Both the position numbers and the translations under genes were made by a program. Source: CAZEPJ01 sp964514105 (lineage in GTDB: Bacteria > Desulfobacterota > Desulfocorpusculales > Desulfocorpusculum). From it: 36,847 nt of DNA. The notes beneath the pieces were generated by a model. It ran no database searches. It had not been told where the DNA came from and saw nothing but the letters and a program-made list of their open reading frames with translations. The stretch is taken from NCBI GenBank assembly GCA_964514105.1, contig CAZEPJ010000047.1:1-36847 (forward strand), in the 5' to 3' direction. Of the stretch, positions 1 to 8,300 are shown one piece after another (the stretch's first letter is position 1; each line of letters begins with the position of its first letter).

Positions 1-93
1 CCCTCACCCCAAACTCATGGCAGCTCTTCACTTACAACAGCGCAAATGGCTCGAGACGCCCGCACGGCACCGAGGGACCGCAGGGTTTCCATG

Positions 94-115
94 CCCGCCG
101 TGTGGCGGGGTTTTT
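94..115 (+). terminator. Rho-independent terminator of an upstream transcript
   Basis: A 6-bp GC stem (CCCGCC at 94-99, GGCGGG at 104-109) closes a four-base GTGT loop and is followed by GTTTTT. It lies directly before the kinase promoter, so it would end whatever transcript enters from the left of the window. Bases 1-93 hold no gene I recognise. Confidence 0.6.
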
Positions 116-118
116 GCA

Positions 119-147
119 TTGACACCCTTAGAGGCTTCTGCTATAGA
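119..147 (+). promoter_or_regulatory. Sigma-70 promoter of the protein kinase gene
   Basis: TTGACA (119-124), a 17-base spacer and TATAGA (142-147) form a near-consensus sigma-70 promoter. Transcription would begin at about 154. This places the in-frame ATG at 17 upstream of the transcript and supports the ATG at 212 as the kinase start. Confidence 0.65.
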
Positions 148-211
148 ACATCTCTGGGAAATTATTGAGTATTTCCGGAGCAAGGGGGAACCGGTGTCAA
201 TTCCCAATCCC

Positions 212-1600
212 ATGGCCAAGTCGTCTCCCTACAAGATCATCGAACGTGTGGGCGAAGGGGGCATGGGCGTCGTGTACCGGGCCGAGGACACCAAGCTCCA
301 TCGGGACGTGGCCATCAAGGTGCTGCGCATCGACCCGGAGCGACACATCACCCCGGAGAAGGTTCAGGAGATCCGCGCGCGTTTCCAGAAGGAGGCCCAG
401 GCCTCCGCCCGCCTCAACCACCCCAACATCGTCTCCATCTATCAGGTGGGCCAGAGCGGGGATCAACCGTACATCGTCATGGAGTACCTGAGGGGAAAGA
501 GCCTGGGGGACCTGATGGACGGGCTCCCCGCGGCGGTGGAGGTCATCCCCGTCATGATGCAGGTGTGCGATGCCCTGGAATACGCCCACCGACAGGGCGT
601 GGTCCACCGGGACGTCAAGCCGGACAATATCGTCGTGAGCGAGGATCGGCGCGTGAAGCTCACGGATTTCGGCATTGCGCGAGTGGAAGATCAGGACTTC
701 ATGCAGACCCGCACGGGGGTCCTCCTGGGTTCCCCGGCATACTGCGCCCCGGAGCAATTGAGGGATTTCAGCAACGTGGACGGACGGGCCGACATCTTCT
801 CCTGCGGCGTGGTCCTGTATCAGTGGCTCACGGGGAGACTCCCATTCGAGGGAGAGGCGGCCACCGAGGTGATCACGCGGATCCTGACCATGGATCCCGT
901 GCCCCCCAGGGTACTCAACCCGGCCATTCCGGCCATTTTGGAGGCCGTGATCCTCAAGGCGTTGGCCAAGGATGTCAAGGATCGGTTCCAGAGCGCCGCG
1001 GGCCTCCGGAAGGCGCTGGAGAATGTGCTTCGGCACGTCACCAAAGATGCTGCCACGGCGAATGACCGCACCATGACCCTGGAGCCTCCGCGCCGCCGGG
1101 CCGTGCAGTTTCCCTTTATGGTGGCGGCACTCCTCCTGATGGGGCTCGTTGCATACGGGGTCATCTCCCTGTGGGGCGAGCTCGGACTTCTGCAGAAGAC
1201 CGCCCAGCTGCGGGGCACGCACATGGCCCGCATGCTCGAGGTCGTCGGCATCGACGTCAACTCCCCGGAGAACCTGAGGATACTCCAAGGGTATCTCCAT
1301 GCCATGGGCAAGGAGAGGGAGATCGTGTTCCTGGAGGTGGCCCGTGGGGAGCGGACCCTGGCCAAGTTCGCCGATCAGGGGCGGATGATCGAGGAGGGAG
1401 ACATCTACGTCAAGGGATTCCCCCTGCGCGTGGAACGAGGCGGGGAGGCCATGCTGCTGGTGGGATTCTCCAAGGCCCAGTACAACGACCGCGTTGCCCG
1501 CACCCGAACGACCCTCGTCGGGGGCGGGGTCCTGCTCCTGGCCCTGGTGGGGGGGCAGTTGGCCTACTCCAGGATGGCTCGGAGAAGGCCCAGGCCCTGA
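212..1600 (+). CDS. Membrane-anchored Ser/Thr protein kinase (PknB/Hanks type)
   Basis: This 462-residue protein is predicted to phosphorylate Ser/Thr residues on unknown targets and to sit in the inner membrane. The kinase domain covers about residues 8-275: glycine loop GEGGMG (14-19), ATP lysine in VAIK (K36), catalytic HRDVKPDN (132-139), DFG (152-154) and APEQ (179-182). A first membrane helix at about 298-320, preceded by RRR, is followed by about 110 exported residues with no PASTA repeats, and a second helix at about 433-451. The exported loop could be a sensor domain, which is inference. The ATG at 212 is chosen because a strong promoter ends at 147 and the kinase fold begins right after it. 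nth follows 49 bases downstream on the same strand, so cotranscription is likely. Confidence 0.9.
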   Translation: MAKSSPYKIIERVGEGGMGVVYRAEDTKLHRDVAIKVLRIDPERHITPEKVQEIRARFQKEAQASARLNHPNIVSIYQVGQSGDQPYIVMEYLRGKSLGDLMDGLPAAVEVIPVMMQVCDALEYAHRQGVVHRDVKPDNIVVSEDRRVKLTDFGIARVEDQDFMQTRTGVLLGSPAYCAPEQLRDFSNVDGRADIFSCGVVLYQWLTGRLPFEGEAATEVITRILTMDPVPPRVLNPAIPAILEAVILKALAKDVKDRFQSAAGLRKALENVLRHVTKDAATANDRTMTLEPPRRRAVQFPFMVAALLLMGLVAYGVISLWGELGLLQKTAQLRGTHMARMLEVVGIDVNSPENLRILQGYLHAMGKEREIVFLEVARGERTLAKFADQGRMIEEGDIYVKGFPLRVERGGEAMLLVGFSKAQYNDRVARTRTTLVGGGVLLLALVGGQLAYSRMARRRPRP

Positions 1601-1649
1601 TCGTCCGAATGGGCTGCACCCGGGCTTCTTGCGGTCGGGGGAGGCCGCC

Positions 1650-2339
1650 ATGAAAGAGCGCAAGCCGGGATCGTCCAGGAGCCAGGGAGCCCTGTCCCAG
1701 GGTGCCCGGGCCCATCGGGCGGCTCGGGTCTTGGAACGCCTTTCCCGGGAGTTCCCCCGGCCGGGCACGGCCCTGCGATTCGCCGATCCCCTCCAGCTCC
1801 TGGTGGCCACGGTGCTGTCGGCCCAGTGCACCGACGAGCGCGTCAACCAGGTGACCCCCGCCCTCTTCCGCAAGTACCGCACCGCCCGCGACTACGCCAG
1901 AGCCGAAATCGACGCCCTGGAAGAGCAGGTCCGTCCCACGGGCTTCTTCCGCCAGAAGGCCAGGGCCATCCAGGGGATCTGCCAGGGCCTGGAGGCCCGA
2001 TTCGGGGGGGAGGTCCCCCGGCGGCTGGAGGACCTGGTGAGCCTCCCGGGCATCGGGCGAAAGACGGCCAACCTGGTCCTGTCCGAGGCCTTCGGCATCC
2101 CGGGCATCGTCGTGGACACCCACGTGAAGCGGGTGGCCGGGCGCATCGGCCTGACCCGGGAGACCGACCCCGTGAAGATCGAGTTCGACCTCATGGGCTT
2201 CGTGCCCCAGGAGGACTGGTCTCGCCTGAGCAACCTTCTCATCTGGCACGGCCGCACGACCTGCGTGGCCCGCAGGCCCAAGTGCCCCCGCTGCGTTGTC
2301 AAGGACCTGTGCGATTATCCGGACAAAACGCCCGGATAG
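1650..2339 (+). CDS. nth: Endonuclease III (DNA glycosylase/AP lyase)
   Basis: This base-excision repair enzyme removes oxidised pyrimidines and cleaves the abasic site. The 229-residue product has the helix-hairpin-helix LPGIGRKTA (132-140) with catalytic Lys138, the catalytic Asp156 in VVDTHVKR, and a C-terminal 4Fe-4S loop with Cys205, 212, 215 and 221 in the exact C-x6-C-x2-C-x5-C spacing of the family. Length is close to the usual 210-230. The ATG at 1650 follows a GGGGAGG ribosome site. The gene probably shares the kinase transcript. No feature is missing, so I expect an active enzyme. Confidence 0.96.
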   Translation: MKERKPGSSRSQGALSQGARAHRAARVLERLSREFPRPGTALRFADPLQLLVATVLSAQCTDERVNQVTPALFRKYRTARDYARAEIDALEEQVRPTGFFRQKARAIQGICQGLEARFGGEVPRRLEDLVSLPGIGRKTANLVLSEAFGIPGIVVDTHVKRVAGRIGLTRETDPVKIEFDLMGFVPQEDWSRLSNLLIWHGRTTCVARRPKCPRCVVKDLCDYPDKTPG

Positions 2340-2353
2340 GGGATATGGGGGAA

Positions 2354-2377
2354 CCGCCGCCCGGGTCGGGCGGGCGG
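2354..2377 (+). terminator. GC hairpin after nth, possible terminator
   Basis: CCGCCCG (2357-2363) pairs with CGGGCGG (2367-2373) around a three-base loop, and the outer CCG/CGG pairs extend the stem past one bulged G. No T-run follows, so rho-independent termination is uncertain. It lies between nth and the next gene. Confidence 0.3.
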
Positions 2378-2432
2378 CCTCAGAGGAACACGGGTTTCTG
2401 AATCAGTCTTTGGCTGTATAAGGAGGCAAGAT

Positions 2433-3176
2433 ATGGGAACCCCCGTTCGTCCATGGGTGATGGCCCTCATGGCCACGGCAATCCTGGTCGCGGCCGCGCC
2501 GCCGTGCGCGGCCCAGGAGACGATACACTTCGTGACCCTTTCCGGGGCCACGTCGGGTCGGGGTGAGGTGCACGTCTTCGATTCCGGCCTGCTTTACGCG
2601 TGCGGGGCCACCAAACAGGGGGGATTCTTCGAGTTGATCGGATTCTGGGACTGGTCCGACGGCGTGCGGGTCGGCTCGTACGACGGCCTCAACTATCTCT
2701 TCGGACCCTTCAGCGGGACCTTCTCCCTCCGGGAGGTCGGTGGGCGGCTCAAGGGTCAGTTCCTGGACGCCGAAGGGGGCCGCACACGGGTCCGGACCAT
2801 CAATCAGGGGCCCATGGATTTCCAGGCGACTTCCTACAACGTGGGAGGGGTGCAACTGCGCCAGGGCGAGATCTTCGATTTCTGGCGCGTGATCCTCGAG
2901 GGAGAGCATCTGTCGTATCCCTGCGACAATGCCTTCGTCCTCGAGGGGGCCTTCGGGTCGTCGCGAGGACTGGAGGCCATCACCCTATACTTCGGCTATG
3001 GACTGGGGGATCGTCTCTTCGGAACGGTCCAGGTCCTCGATCTCTATTCCCTTGAGCTTCTGGACCATGGGCCGTTCAGCGGCCGGCTCAAGGGGGGAGG
3101 CAGAACCATCAAGGCCCAGGGCCTCTACCTGAACTCCGGCGACAGCTTCAAGGTGTCGGGATTCCGCGAGGAATAG
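2433..3176 (+). CDS. Exported protein of unknown function with an internal repeat
   Basis: I do not recognise a family for this 247-residue protein. It starts at an ATG six bases after a perfect AGGAGG. A typical signal peptide ends near residue 28 (PPCAAQ). The mature part is rich in glycine, aromatic residues and short hydrophobic strands and looks all-beta. A segment beginning FGPFSG, near residue 90, recurs near residue 210 beginning HGPFSG; both copies run into an RLKG/RTIK stretch, suggesting an internal duplication. Few cysteines remain in the mature protein. The gene lies 99 bases before the large FecR-TPR-barrel gene on the same strand, so a role in the same envelope system is possible but unproven. 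Confidence 0.75.
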   Translation: MGTPVRPWVMALMATAILVAAAPPCAAQETIHFVTLSGATSGRGEVHVFDSGLLYACGATKQGGFFELIGFWDWSDGVRVGSYDGLNYLFGPFSGTFSLREVGGRLKGQFLDAEGGRTRVRTINQGPMDFQATSYNVGGVQLRQGEIFDFWRVILEGEHLSYPCDNAFVLEGAFGSSRGLEAITLYFGYGLGDRLFGTVQVLDLYSLELLDHGPFSGRLKGGGRTIKAQGLYLNSGDSFKVSGFREE

Positions 3177-3275
3177 GAAACAAGAGCTGCATGGACCCCA
3201 AACCGGTTGGGAAAGGCATGGAGAGTCTAAGGGATTCTGCCAGATGCAGTCCCCCTTGACTTAGGGAGGCCAGCC

Positions 3276-6200
3276 ATGGAATTCCGTCCTTTCAGAATCT
3301 TGGCCATCGTGGCGACCCTCCTCCTGGCGGCTGGGGCCTCGGCCTGGAGCCAGGAGATGGTGGTCGGCCGCATCGTATCGGTCCAGGGCCAGGTGGAGGT
3401 CTCCGGCGACGGAGGGCAGCAGTGGATTACGGCCGTGCCCTTTCAGGAGCTGCGGCGGGACGACACGATCCGTACCGGGGAGCGCAGCCGCGTCTCCATC
3501 CTCCTGGCGGACGAGAGCCTCCTCAAGATGGACGCCGGGACCACGCTGGGCCTCCAGGACGTGGTGCCATCGTCCAAGATCTCCCTGGGCGCCGCGGTCA
3601 AGGCTGCTTTGGTCAAGGCCCATCAGTCCCTGTACCGGCTCATGAAGGGCCGGGTCTGGTTTCGAGCTGGCGGCGCCTTCACCGTGGAGACCCCGAGCGC
3701 GTCCATCGGTGTCCGGGGCACCGAGCTGGGCATCGAGGTCAAGGCCGACGGCGAGACCGTGCTCTCCATGCTGGAGGGACTGGCGGAGATGTGGAACCCT
3801 CATGGGCGAGTCAGCGTGAGCGCCGGAGAGATGGGCCTGGCCCGGCCGGGCGTGGCGCCCGTCAAGCGGCTCCTGGTAGCCCCGGATGACGCGGTTCAGT
3901 GGACCCTTTTCTACCCTTCACCCGTGAGCTTCCGGGACTATGCATTGGTGTCGTCGGACCCGGAGCAGGTGGCCGGTCTTATCAGGGAGACGGACCAGGG
4001 ACTGCGGACACGCGGCGCCGAGCCCGCCCTCTGGGTCCGAAAGGGGCAGCTCCACCACGACTTGGGCCAGTGGGATCAGGCCGGGAGGGCGTTTGAGGAG
4101 GCCCTCCTGCACGATGTCAAGAACACGGCGGCCCAGGAGGGGCTGGGGTGGGTCGCCCTGCAGCGGGGTGACCTGGCGGCGGCGGCGGATCGTTTTGAGA
4201 AGGTGAGGCCTCCCACTGAGATGTCGGCCGTGGGGCTCTGCCTGGCCATGCACCGCCAGGGTCAATCCGACGCGGCCCTCCAGGCCCTGCAGGCGGGCAT
4301 GGGCGTCCTGGGCAGAAGGCCCCGATTGCTGGTTCATGCGGCCCTTGTCAAGCTCCTGTGGGGCGATGCGGCGGGGGCCATGGCGGACCTGCGAGAGGCC
4401 AACGCCGCCGAGCCCAGCGCCCTGGGGCACGGGCTCATGTCCAACGTCCATCTGGTCCTCAACCAGAAGGACCAGGCCTTGGCCGCGGCCCGGGAGGCCG
4501 TGAAGGCCGCCCCGAGGTCGTCCACGGCCCACGTGGATCTGGCCTGGGCCAGGCAGAGCCATTTCGACCTGCCCGGGGCCACCGAGGCCGCGAGGAAAGC
4601 CGTGGAGCTGGATCCAGCGGACGTGCGGGCCAAGATTACCCTCGGACAGCTGCTTTTCGGCGCCGGATACATCCCCGAGCCCCAGGATCTGGTGGATCAG
4701 GTGTTGGCCGCGAGCCCCCGGGAGCCGTTGGCGCACTCCCTGAAGGGGTTCCTCCTTCTGGCCAGGGGAAAGACCGATGCGAGCATCGCCTCCTTCCACG
4801 AGGCGATCACGCTCGACGCCTCCCAGGGCGAGCCCCACCTGGGGCTGGGCATCGCCCTCATGCGCAAGGGACAGATCCCCCAGGCCCTGGAGGAGATCCT
4901 CATCGCCACCCTCCTGGAACCCCGCGTGGCGCTTCATTTCACCTACCTGGGCAAGGCGCTGTACGAGGTCAAGGAATTCGACCGGGCCATGAAGGCCCTG
5001 GAGTGGGCCAAAGTCCTGGACCCCCTGGACCCCACCCCCCATCTGTACAGCGGGATCATCCGCACGGACCTCAACCAGGCGGGCCCAGCCATCCGGGATC
5101 TGGAGCGCTCCGTGGCCCTCAACGACAACCGGGCGGTGTACCGCTCCCGCTTCCTCCTGGATCAGGACCGGGCCGTGCGCAACATCGACCTGGCCCGCAC
5201 GTACGACAATCTCGGCCTCACCGCCATGGCGAGAAACCGGGCCGTGCTTTCCCTCAAGGACGACCCCAACAACAGCGCCGCCCACCTCTTCATGGCCAAT
5301 GTCCTCCTCAACGAGAAAGATCGGACCACGGCAGGCTCCAGTGAACTGCTCAAGGCGCTGCTCACAGAGCCCGCCAACCAGAACTCCTTCAACACGTTCA
5401 GTGACTACACCTCCCTGTTCGAACGGCCCAGGCTCCAGGGCCGGGCCGAGATCCAACTGGGAAGCGACGACTACCAGGAATACACGGGGAACGTCTGGGG
5501 CGGGTGGGAGAACTTCGCCGCCCAGGATGTGTTCATCTATTCCACACGGGCGGGCTTCAAGGACCACAATTTCAATCGATTCTGGCAGAACTTCGGCCGA
5601 TTCAAGTATCAACTGGGCTGGAACCAGGATTTTCTTCTCTTCTACGAGCTGCGCCAGGGGAGGACGGGGGACACCAACACCGACCAGAACGCCTTCCTCA
5701 AGGAGGATCAGGATCTCACCGTGGACCAGGGGATCGGCAACTTCACCCTGGGCTACCACCTACGAACGGCCCCCCACTCGGACATCCTCTTGGTGCTGCA
5801 GAGAAACGAACTGGATTGGGTGACCATAGACGGACCCCGCAGCGAGGAGATCTTCGGGACCGGGATCACGCTCCAGAGGCGCTTCGAGCGCCTGGATCTG
5901 GACCAGCGGTATTGGCACGTGGCAGGAAGCCATGGCTTCCGGCTGGGCCGGCATAGGATCCTCTATGGGTTCGACGCGTACACGGGAGAGACCAGGCTCA
6001 AGGACACGAGCCGCGACGCGTTGACCGTCTTGTTCCCTCCCCCCCTCGTTTTCGATAACCCCGTCGTCAGGAATCACATCACCCCGACCTACTTGACAGC
6101 TTACGTTCAGGACACGTGGCGCATCCTTCCCCAGCTCACGCTGGAGGGCGGGGTCTTTTACGAAAAGACCAATGATGGGCTCTCGGTTCCCTTGTTTTCC

Positions 6201-6947
6201 GACCGGGAGTTCGAGATCGAGCGGGTCCATCCCCGGGCCGGCCTCGTCTTCAACCCGTTGAGGGACCACACCCTTCGCTTCGCATACGCCCGCTATATCG
6301 TCAATCCCTTTCTTGCCCCCCAAGAGCTCCGGCCGACGGACATCGCGGGGTTCACCGTGGGCCAAAACGCCCTGACGAGCGCCGTGCAGGAGGACCTCTC
6401 CTTGGCCTGGGAGTGGCAGGCGTCCCCGCGTGTCTTTCTCAAGGCAGAGGGCTTCAAGAGGAAGCGGACCGAGCAGCATGATGACCCCGTCGCCGGGGAG
6501 TTCATCTCACACGATCGGGATTTCTACGGGGGCAGCATCGACGCCAACGTACTGATCTGGGATTACTTCGGCCTCACCCCCGGGTACACGTACGTCCGAA
6601 ACAAAGAGCACGAACTCGCACTGTTCGGAACCCTGAATCCGGAGCGTTGGAGGGAAGATCATGAGTTCCGCGTGGGCCTCCATTTCCTCCACCCCACGGG
6701 TTGGAAGGCCAGGTTCCAGGCGGCCTACGTGAAGCAGTTTCTGCGCGGGTTCGGTGCCGACGACCCGGCCGACTTCTGGGTCCTCGACCTGGCGGTGGAA
6801 AAGGAGCTGTTCCACAAGCGACTCAAGATCGGCGGCCGCGTGGAGAACCTCTTGGACGAGAAATTCAATCTCATCACGGACGTGACGACTGTGGAGACCC
6901 GGGAGCCGGCCCGGCGGTTCGTCTTGTTCATGCGGTACAACTTCTGA
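3276..6947 (+). CDS. FecR-TPR-outer-membrane barrel protein (TonB-receptor-like C terminus)
   Basis: This 1,223-residue envelope protein combines three parts. After a signal peptide (about 1-25) comes a FecR-type domain (about 27-200) with the signature TPSASIGVRGTELGIEV at 139-155. Next is a long array of TPR-like helical repeats (about 225-690). The remaining 530 residues are rich in alternating aromatic strands and end in RYNF; a C-terminal Phe is the usual insertion signal of outer-membrane barrels, and ENLLDEKFN near the end resembles the last strands of TonB-dependent receptors. I see no plug domain. The start follows AGGGAGG at 3263-3269. A role in surface binding, secretion or uptake is inference. 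The FecR domain here is exported and not membrane-anchored as in FecR itself. Confidence 0.85.
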   Translation: MEFRPFRILAIVATLLLAAGASAWSQEMVVGRIVSVQGQVEVSGDGGQQWITAVPFQELRRDDTIRTGERSRVSILLADESLLKMDAGTTLGLQDVVPSSKISLGAAVKAALVKAHQSLYRLMKGRVWFRAGGAFTVETPSASIGVRGTELGIEVKADGETVLSMLEGLAEMWNPHGRVSVSAGEMGLARPGVAPVKRLLVAPDDAVQWTLFYPSPVSFRDYALVSSDPEQVAGLIRETDQGLRTRGAEPALWVRKGQLHHDLGQWDQAGRAFEEALLHDVKNTAAQEGLGWVALQRGDLAAAADRFEKVRPPTEMSAVGLCLAMHRQGQSDAALQALQAGMGVLGRRPRLLVHAALVKLLWGDAAGAMADLREANAAEPSALGHGLMSNVHLVLNQKDQALAAAREAVKAAPRSSTAHVDLAWARQSHFDLPGATEAARKAVELDPADVRAKITLGQLLFGAGYIPEPQDLVDQVLAASPREPLAHSLKGFLLLARGKTDASIASFHEAITLDASQGEPHLGLGIALMRKGQIPQALEEILIATLLEPRVALHFTYLGKALYEVKEFDRAMKALEWAKVLDPLDPTPHLYSGIIRTDLNQAGPAIRDLERSVALNDNRAVYRSRFLLDQDRAVRNIDLARTYDNLGLTAMARNRAVLSLKDDPNNSAAHLFMANVLLNEKDRTTAGSSELLKALLTEPANQNSFNTFSDYTSLFERPRLQGRAEIQLGSDDYQEYTGNVWGGWENFAAQDVFIYSTRAGFKDHNFNRFWQNFGRFKYQLGWNQDFLLFYELRQGRTGDTNTDQNAFLKEDQDLTVDQGIGNFTLGYHLRTAPHSDILLVLQRNELDWVTIDGPRSEEIFGTGITLQRRFERLDLDQRYWHVAGSHGFRLGRHRILYGFDAYTGETRLKDTSRDALTVLFPPPLVFDNPVVRNHITPTYLTAYVQDTWRILPQLTLEGGVFYEKTNDGLSVPLFSDREFEIERVHPRAGLVFNPLRDHTLRFAYARYIVNPFLAPQELRPTDIAGFTVGQNALTSAVQEDLSLAWEWQASPRVFLKAEGFKRKRTEQHDDPVAGEFISHDRDFYGGSIDANVLIWDYFGLTPGYTYVRNKEHELALFGTLNPERWREDHEFRVGLHFLHPTGWKARFQAAYVKQFLRGFGADDPADFWVLDLAVEKELFHKRLKIGGRVENLLDEKFNLITDVTTVETREPARRFVLFMRYNF

Positions 6948-6971
6948 GCCGGGGGGCTCGGCTTTCCCGGT

Positions 6972-7517
6972 TCACAGCCCCCGGACCAGGTCCAGGCATT
7001 TCTCGCTCTCCCAGCGGGTGGCCCCCAGGCGTTTGAGCACAACCCGCCCCTCCCGGTCGATGACCAGGACCGTGGGGATGGCCCTGGGTCGGAGGGACCA
7101 TGGCGGGTCCTCCGTGGCCACGTACACGGGGAGTCGGAGGCCGCTCTTGGCCGCGAAGTCACGCACCGACCGCTCGTCGTCCAAGGCCACGGCCACGAAG
7201 GCGGCCTCCGTGTTCCCCATGGCCTCCCGGAACCGCTCCAAGCTGGGCAGCTCCTGGACGCAGCCGCTGCACCACGTGGCCCAGAACACCAGGACCAGGG
7301 GCCGTCCACGAAACTGCGACAGGCTCACCTGCCTCCCGCTGAGCGTCCGAAAGGACCACTGGAAGTCGGCTGCGCGCAGGGGCTCCCCCGATACGCTGGC
7401 TTGGCACTCCGACAGACCTCCCAGTGCGGGGCCGGGATCGGAAAGCCAGTGCCACCCCAGCCCAACGGCCAGAGCGGTCCCGACCACGACCAGGAACGCC
7501 CATCCCTTGAACCTCAT
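6972..7517 (-). CDS. TlpA-like membrane-anchored thioredoxin
   Basis: This periplasmic thiol-disulfide oxidoreductase has 181 residues. An N-terminal hydrophobic segment (about 5-25) would anchor it in the inner membrane. The thioredoxin fold carries the redox motif WCSGC (82-86) and the cis-proline in AIPTV (P148). The ATG at 7517 is preferred over the ATG 15 bases upstream because GGAGGT lies seven bases before it, inside that short extension. It is the last gene of a minus-strand operon with the ABC ATPase, permease and DUF2318 genes, so it probably keeps the cysteines of those exported partners reduced or helps mature them. Confidence 0.9.
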   Translation of the reverse strand: MRFKGWAFLVVVGTALAVGLGWHWLSDPGPALGGLSECQASVSGEPLRAADFQWSFRTLSGRQVSLSQFRGRPLVLVFWATWCSGCVQELPSLERFREAMGNTEAAFVAVALDDERSVRDFAAKSGLRLPVYVATEDPPWSLRPRAIPTVLVIDREGRVVLKRLGATRWESEKCLDLVRGL

Positions 7518-7559
7518 GCCTGCCACCTCCATCGCTGCGGTTGCCGGATGGTGACGGCT

Positions 7560-8291
7560 TCATCCGACCCCAAGAGCCGTCCGGGAGTCGGGCTCGCCGG
7601 CCATCAGCTTCACGGTCCGCTCCTCGCCCACCAGCCTTCCGTCGGCGATCCTCAGGATCCGTCGGGAGTACCGGGCGCATTCCAGGCTGTGGGTCACCAT
7701 GACGATGGTCATCCCCTCGCCGTTGAGCGACGTCAGCAGCTCCATGATCTGCCGGCTGGTGGCGCTGTCCAGATTCCCGGTGGGCTCGTCGGCCAAGAGG
7801 ATGGGCGGGCGGTTGACGATGGCCCGCGCGATTGCCACCCGCTCCTGCTCCCCCCCGGAGATCTGACCGGGCAGCCGGTGGGCCTTGCCCCTCAGCCCCA
7901 CGCGCTCCAATGCCTCGTGGGCCATGGCCCGCTTGGCCCCCGCCTTGAGCTTGGTGGTGGCCAGGGGGACCATCACGTTTTCCAGCACGGTGAGGTACGG
8001 GACGAGGTGAAAGCTCTGAAAGACGAACCCCAGAAACTCACGGCGGAAATCGGCCTGCTGGTCCAGGCTCAGGGCATAGACGTCCATGTCGTCCACCACG
8101 TACGATCCATCGGTGGGGGCCGAGAGGGCCCCCATGACCGCAAGGAGGGTGGATTTTCCCGAACCCGACTCCCCCATGATGGAGACGAACTCCCCCTCCT
8201 CGATCTCGAATCCGACGCGCTGCACGGCCGTCACCCGGTTGTCCGGGCTGCCGTACTGCTTGGTGACGTTCTGCACACGAATGTAACCCAT
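7560..8291 (-). CDS. ABC transporter ATPase, MacB/LolD type
   Basis: This 243-residue ATPase powers the neighbouring FtsX-type permease. Walker A GESGSGKST is at 40-48, the signature SGGEQ at 145-149 and Walker B ILLADEP at 164-170, followed by TGNLD, typical of the LolD/MacB/FtsE branch. It starts nine bases after the permease stop, with GGAGC as ribosome site. In the Campylobacter P19-linked iron cluster a similar ATPase accompanies MacB-like permeases, a DUF2318 protein and thioredoxins. The same order here suggests a metal- or heme-related envelope process, not simple lipid export. The substrate is unknown. Confidence 0.92.
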   Translation of the reverse strand: MGYIRVQNVTKQYGSPDNRVTAVQRVGFEIEEGEFVSIMGESGSGKSTLLAVMGALSAPTDGSYVVDDMDVYALSLDQQADFRREFLGFVFQSFHLVPYLTVLENVMVPLATTKLKAGAKRAMAHEALERVGLRGKAHRLPGQISGGEQERVAIARAIVNRPPILLADEPTGNLDSATSRQIMELLTSLNGEGMTIVMVTHSLECARYSRRILRIADGRLVGEERTVKLMAGEPDSRTALGVG

Positions 8292-8300
8292 GGGATGCTC

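Noticed and set aside
17..211. N-terminal extension of the Ser/Thr kinase from the ATG at 17
   Set aside because: It would span a terminator (94-115) and a near-consensus promoter (119-147); the kinase fold begins right after the ATG at 212.
2417..2422. TATAAG as a -10 box for the exported protein gene
   Set aside because: It overlaps the AGGAGG ribosome site and would start transcription about five bases before the ATG, removing that site from the mRNA.
6949..6984. Hairpin CCGGGGGGCT/AGCCCCCGG between two convergent genes as a terminator
   Set aside because: The loop is long, there is no T-run on either strand, and the right arm lies in the 3' end of the thioredoxin gene.
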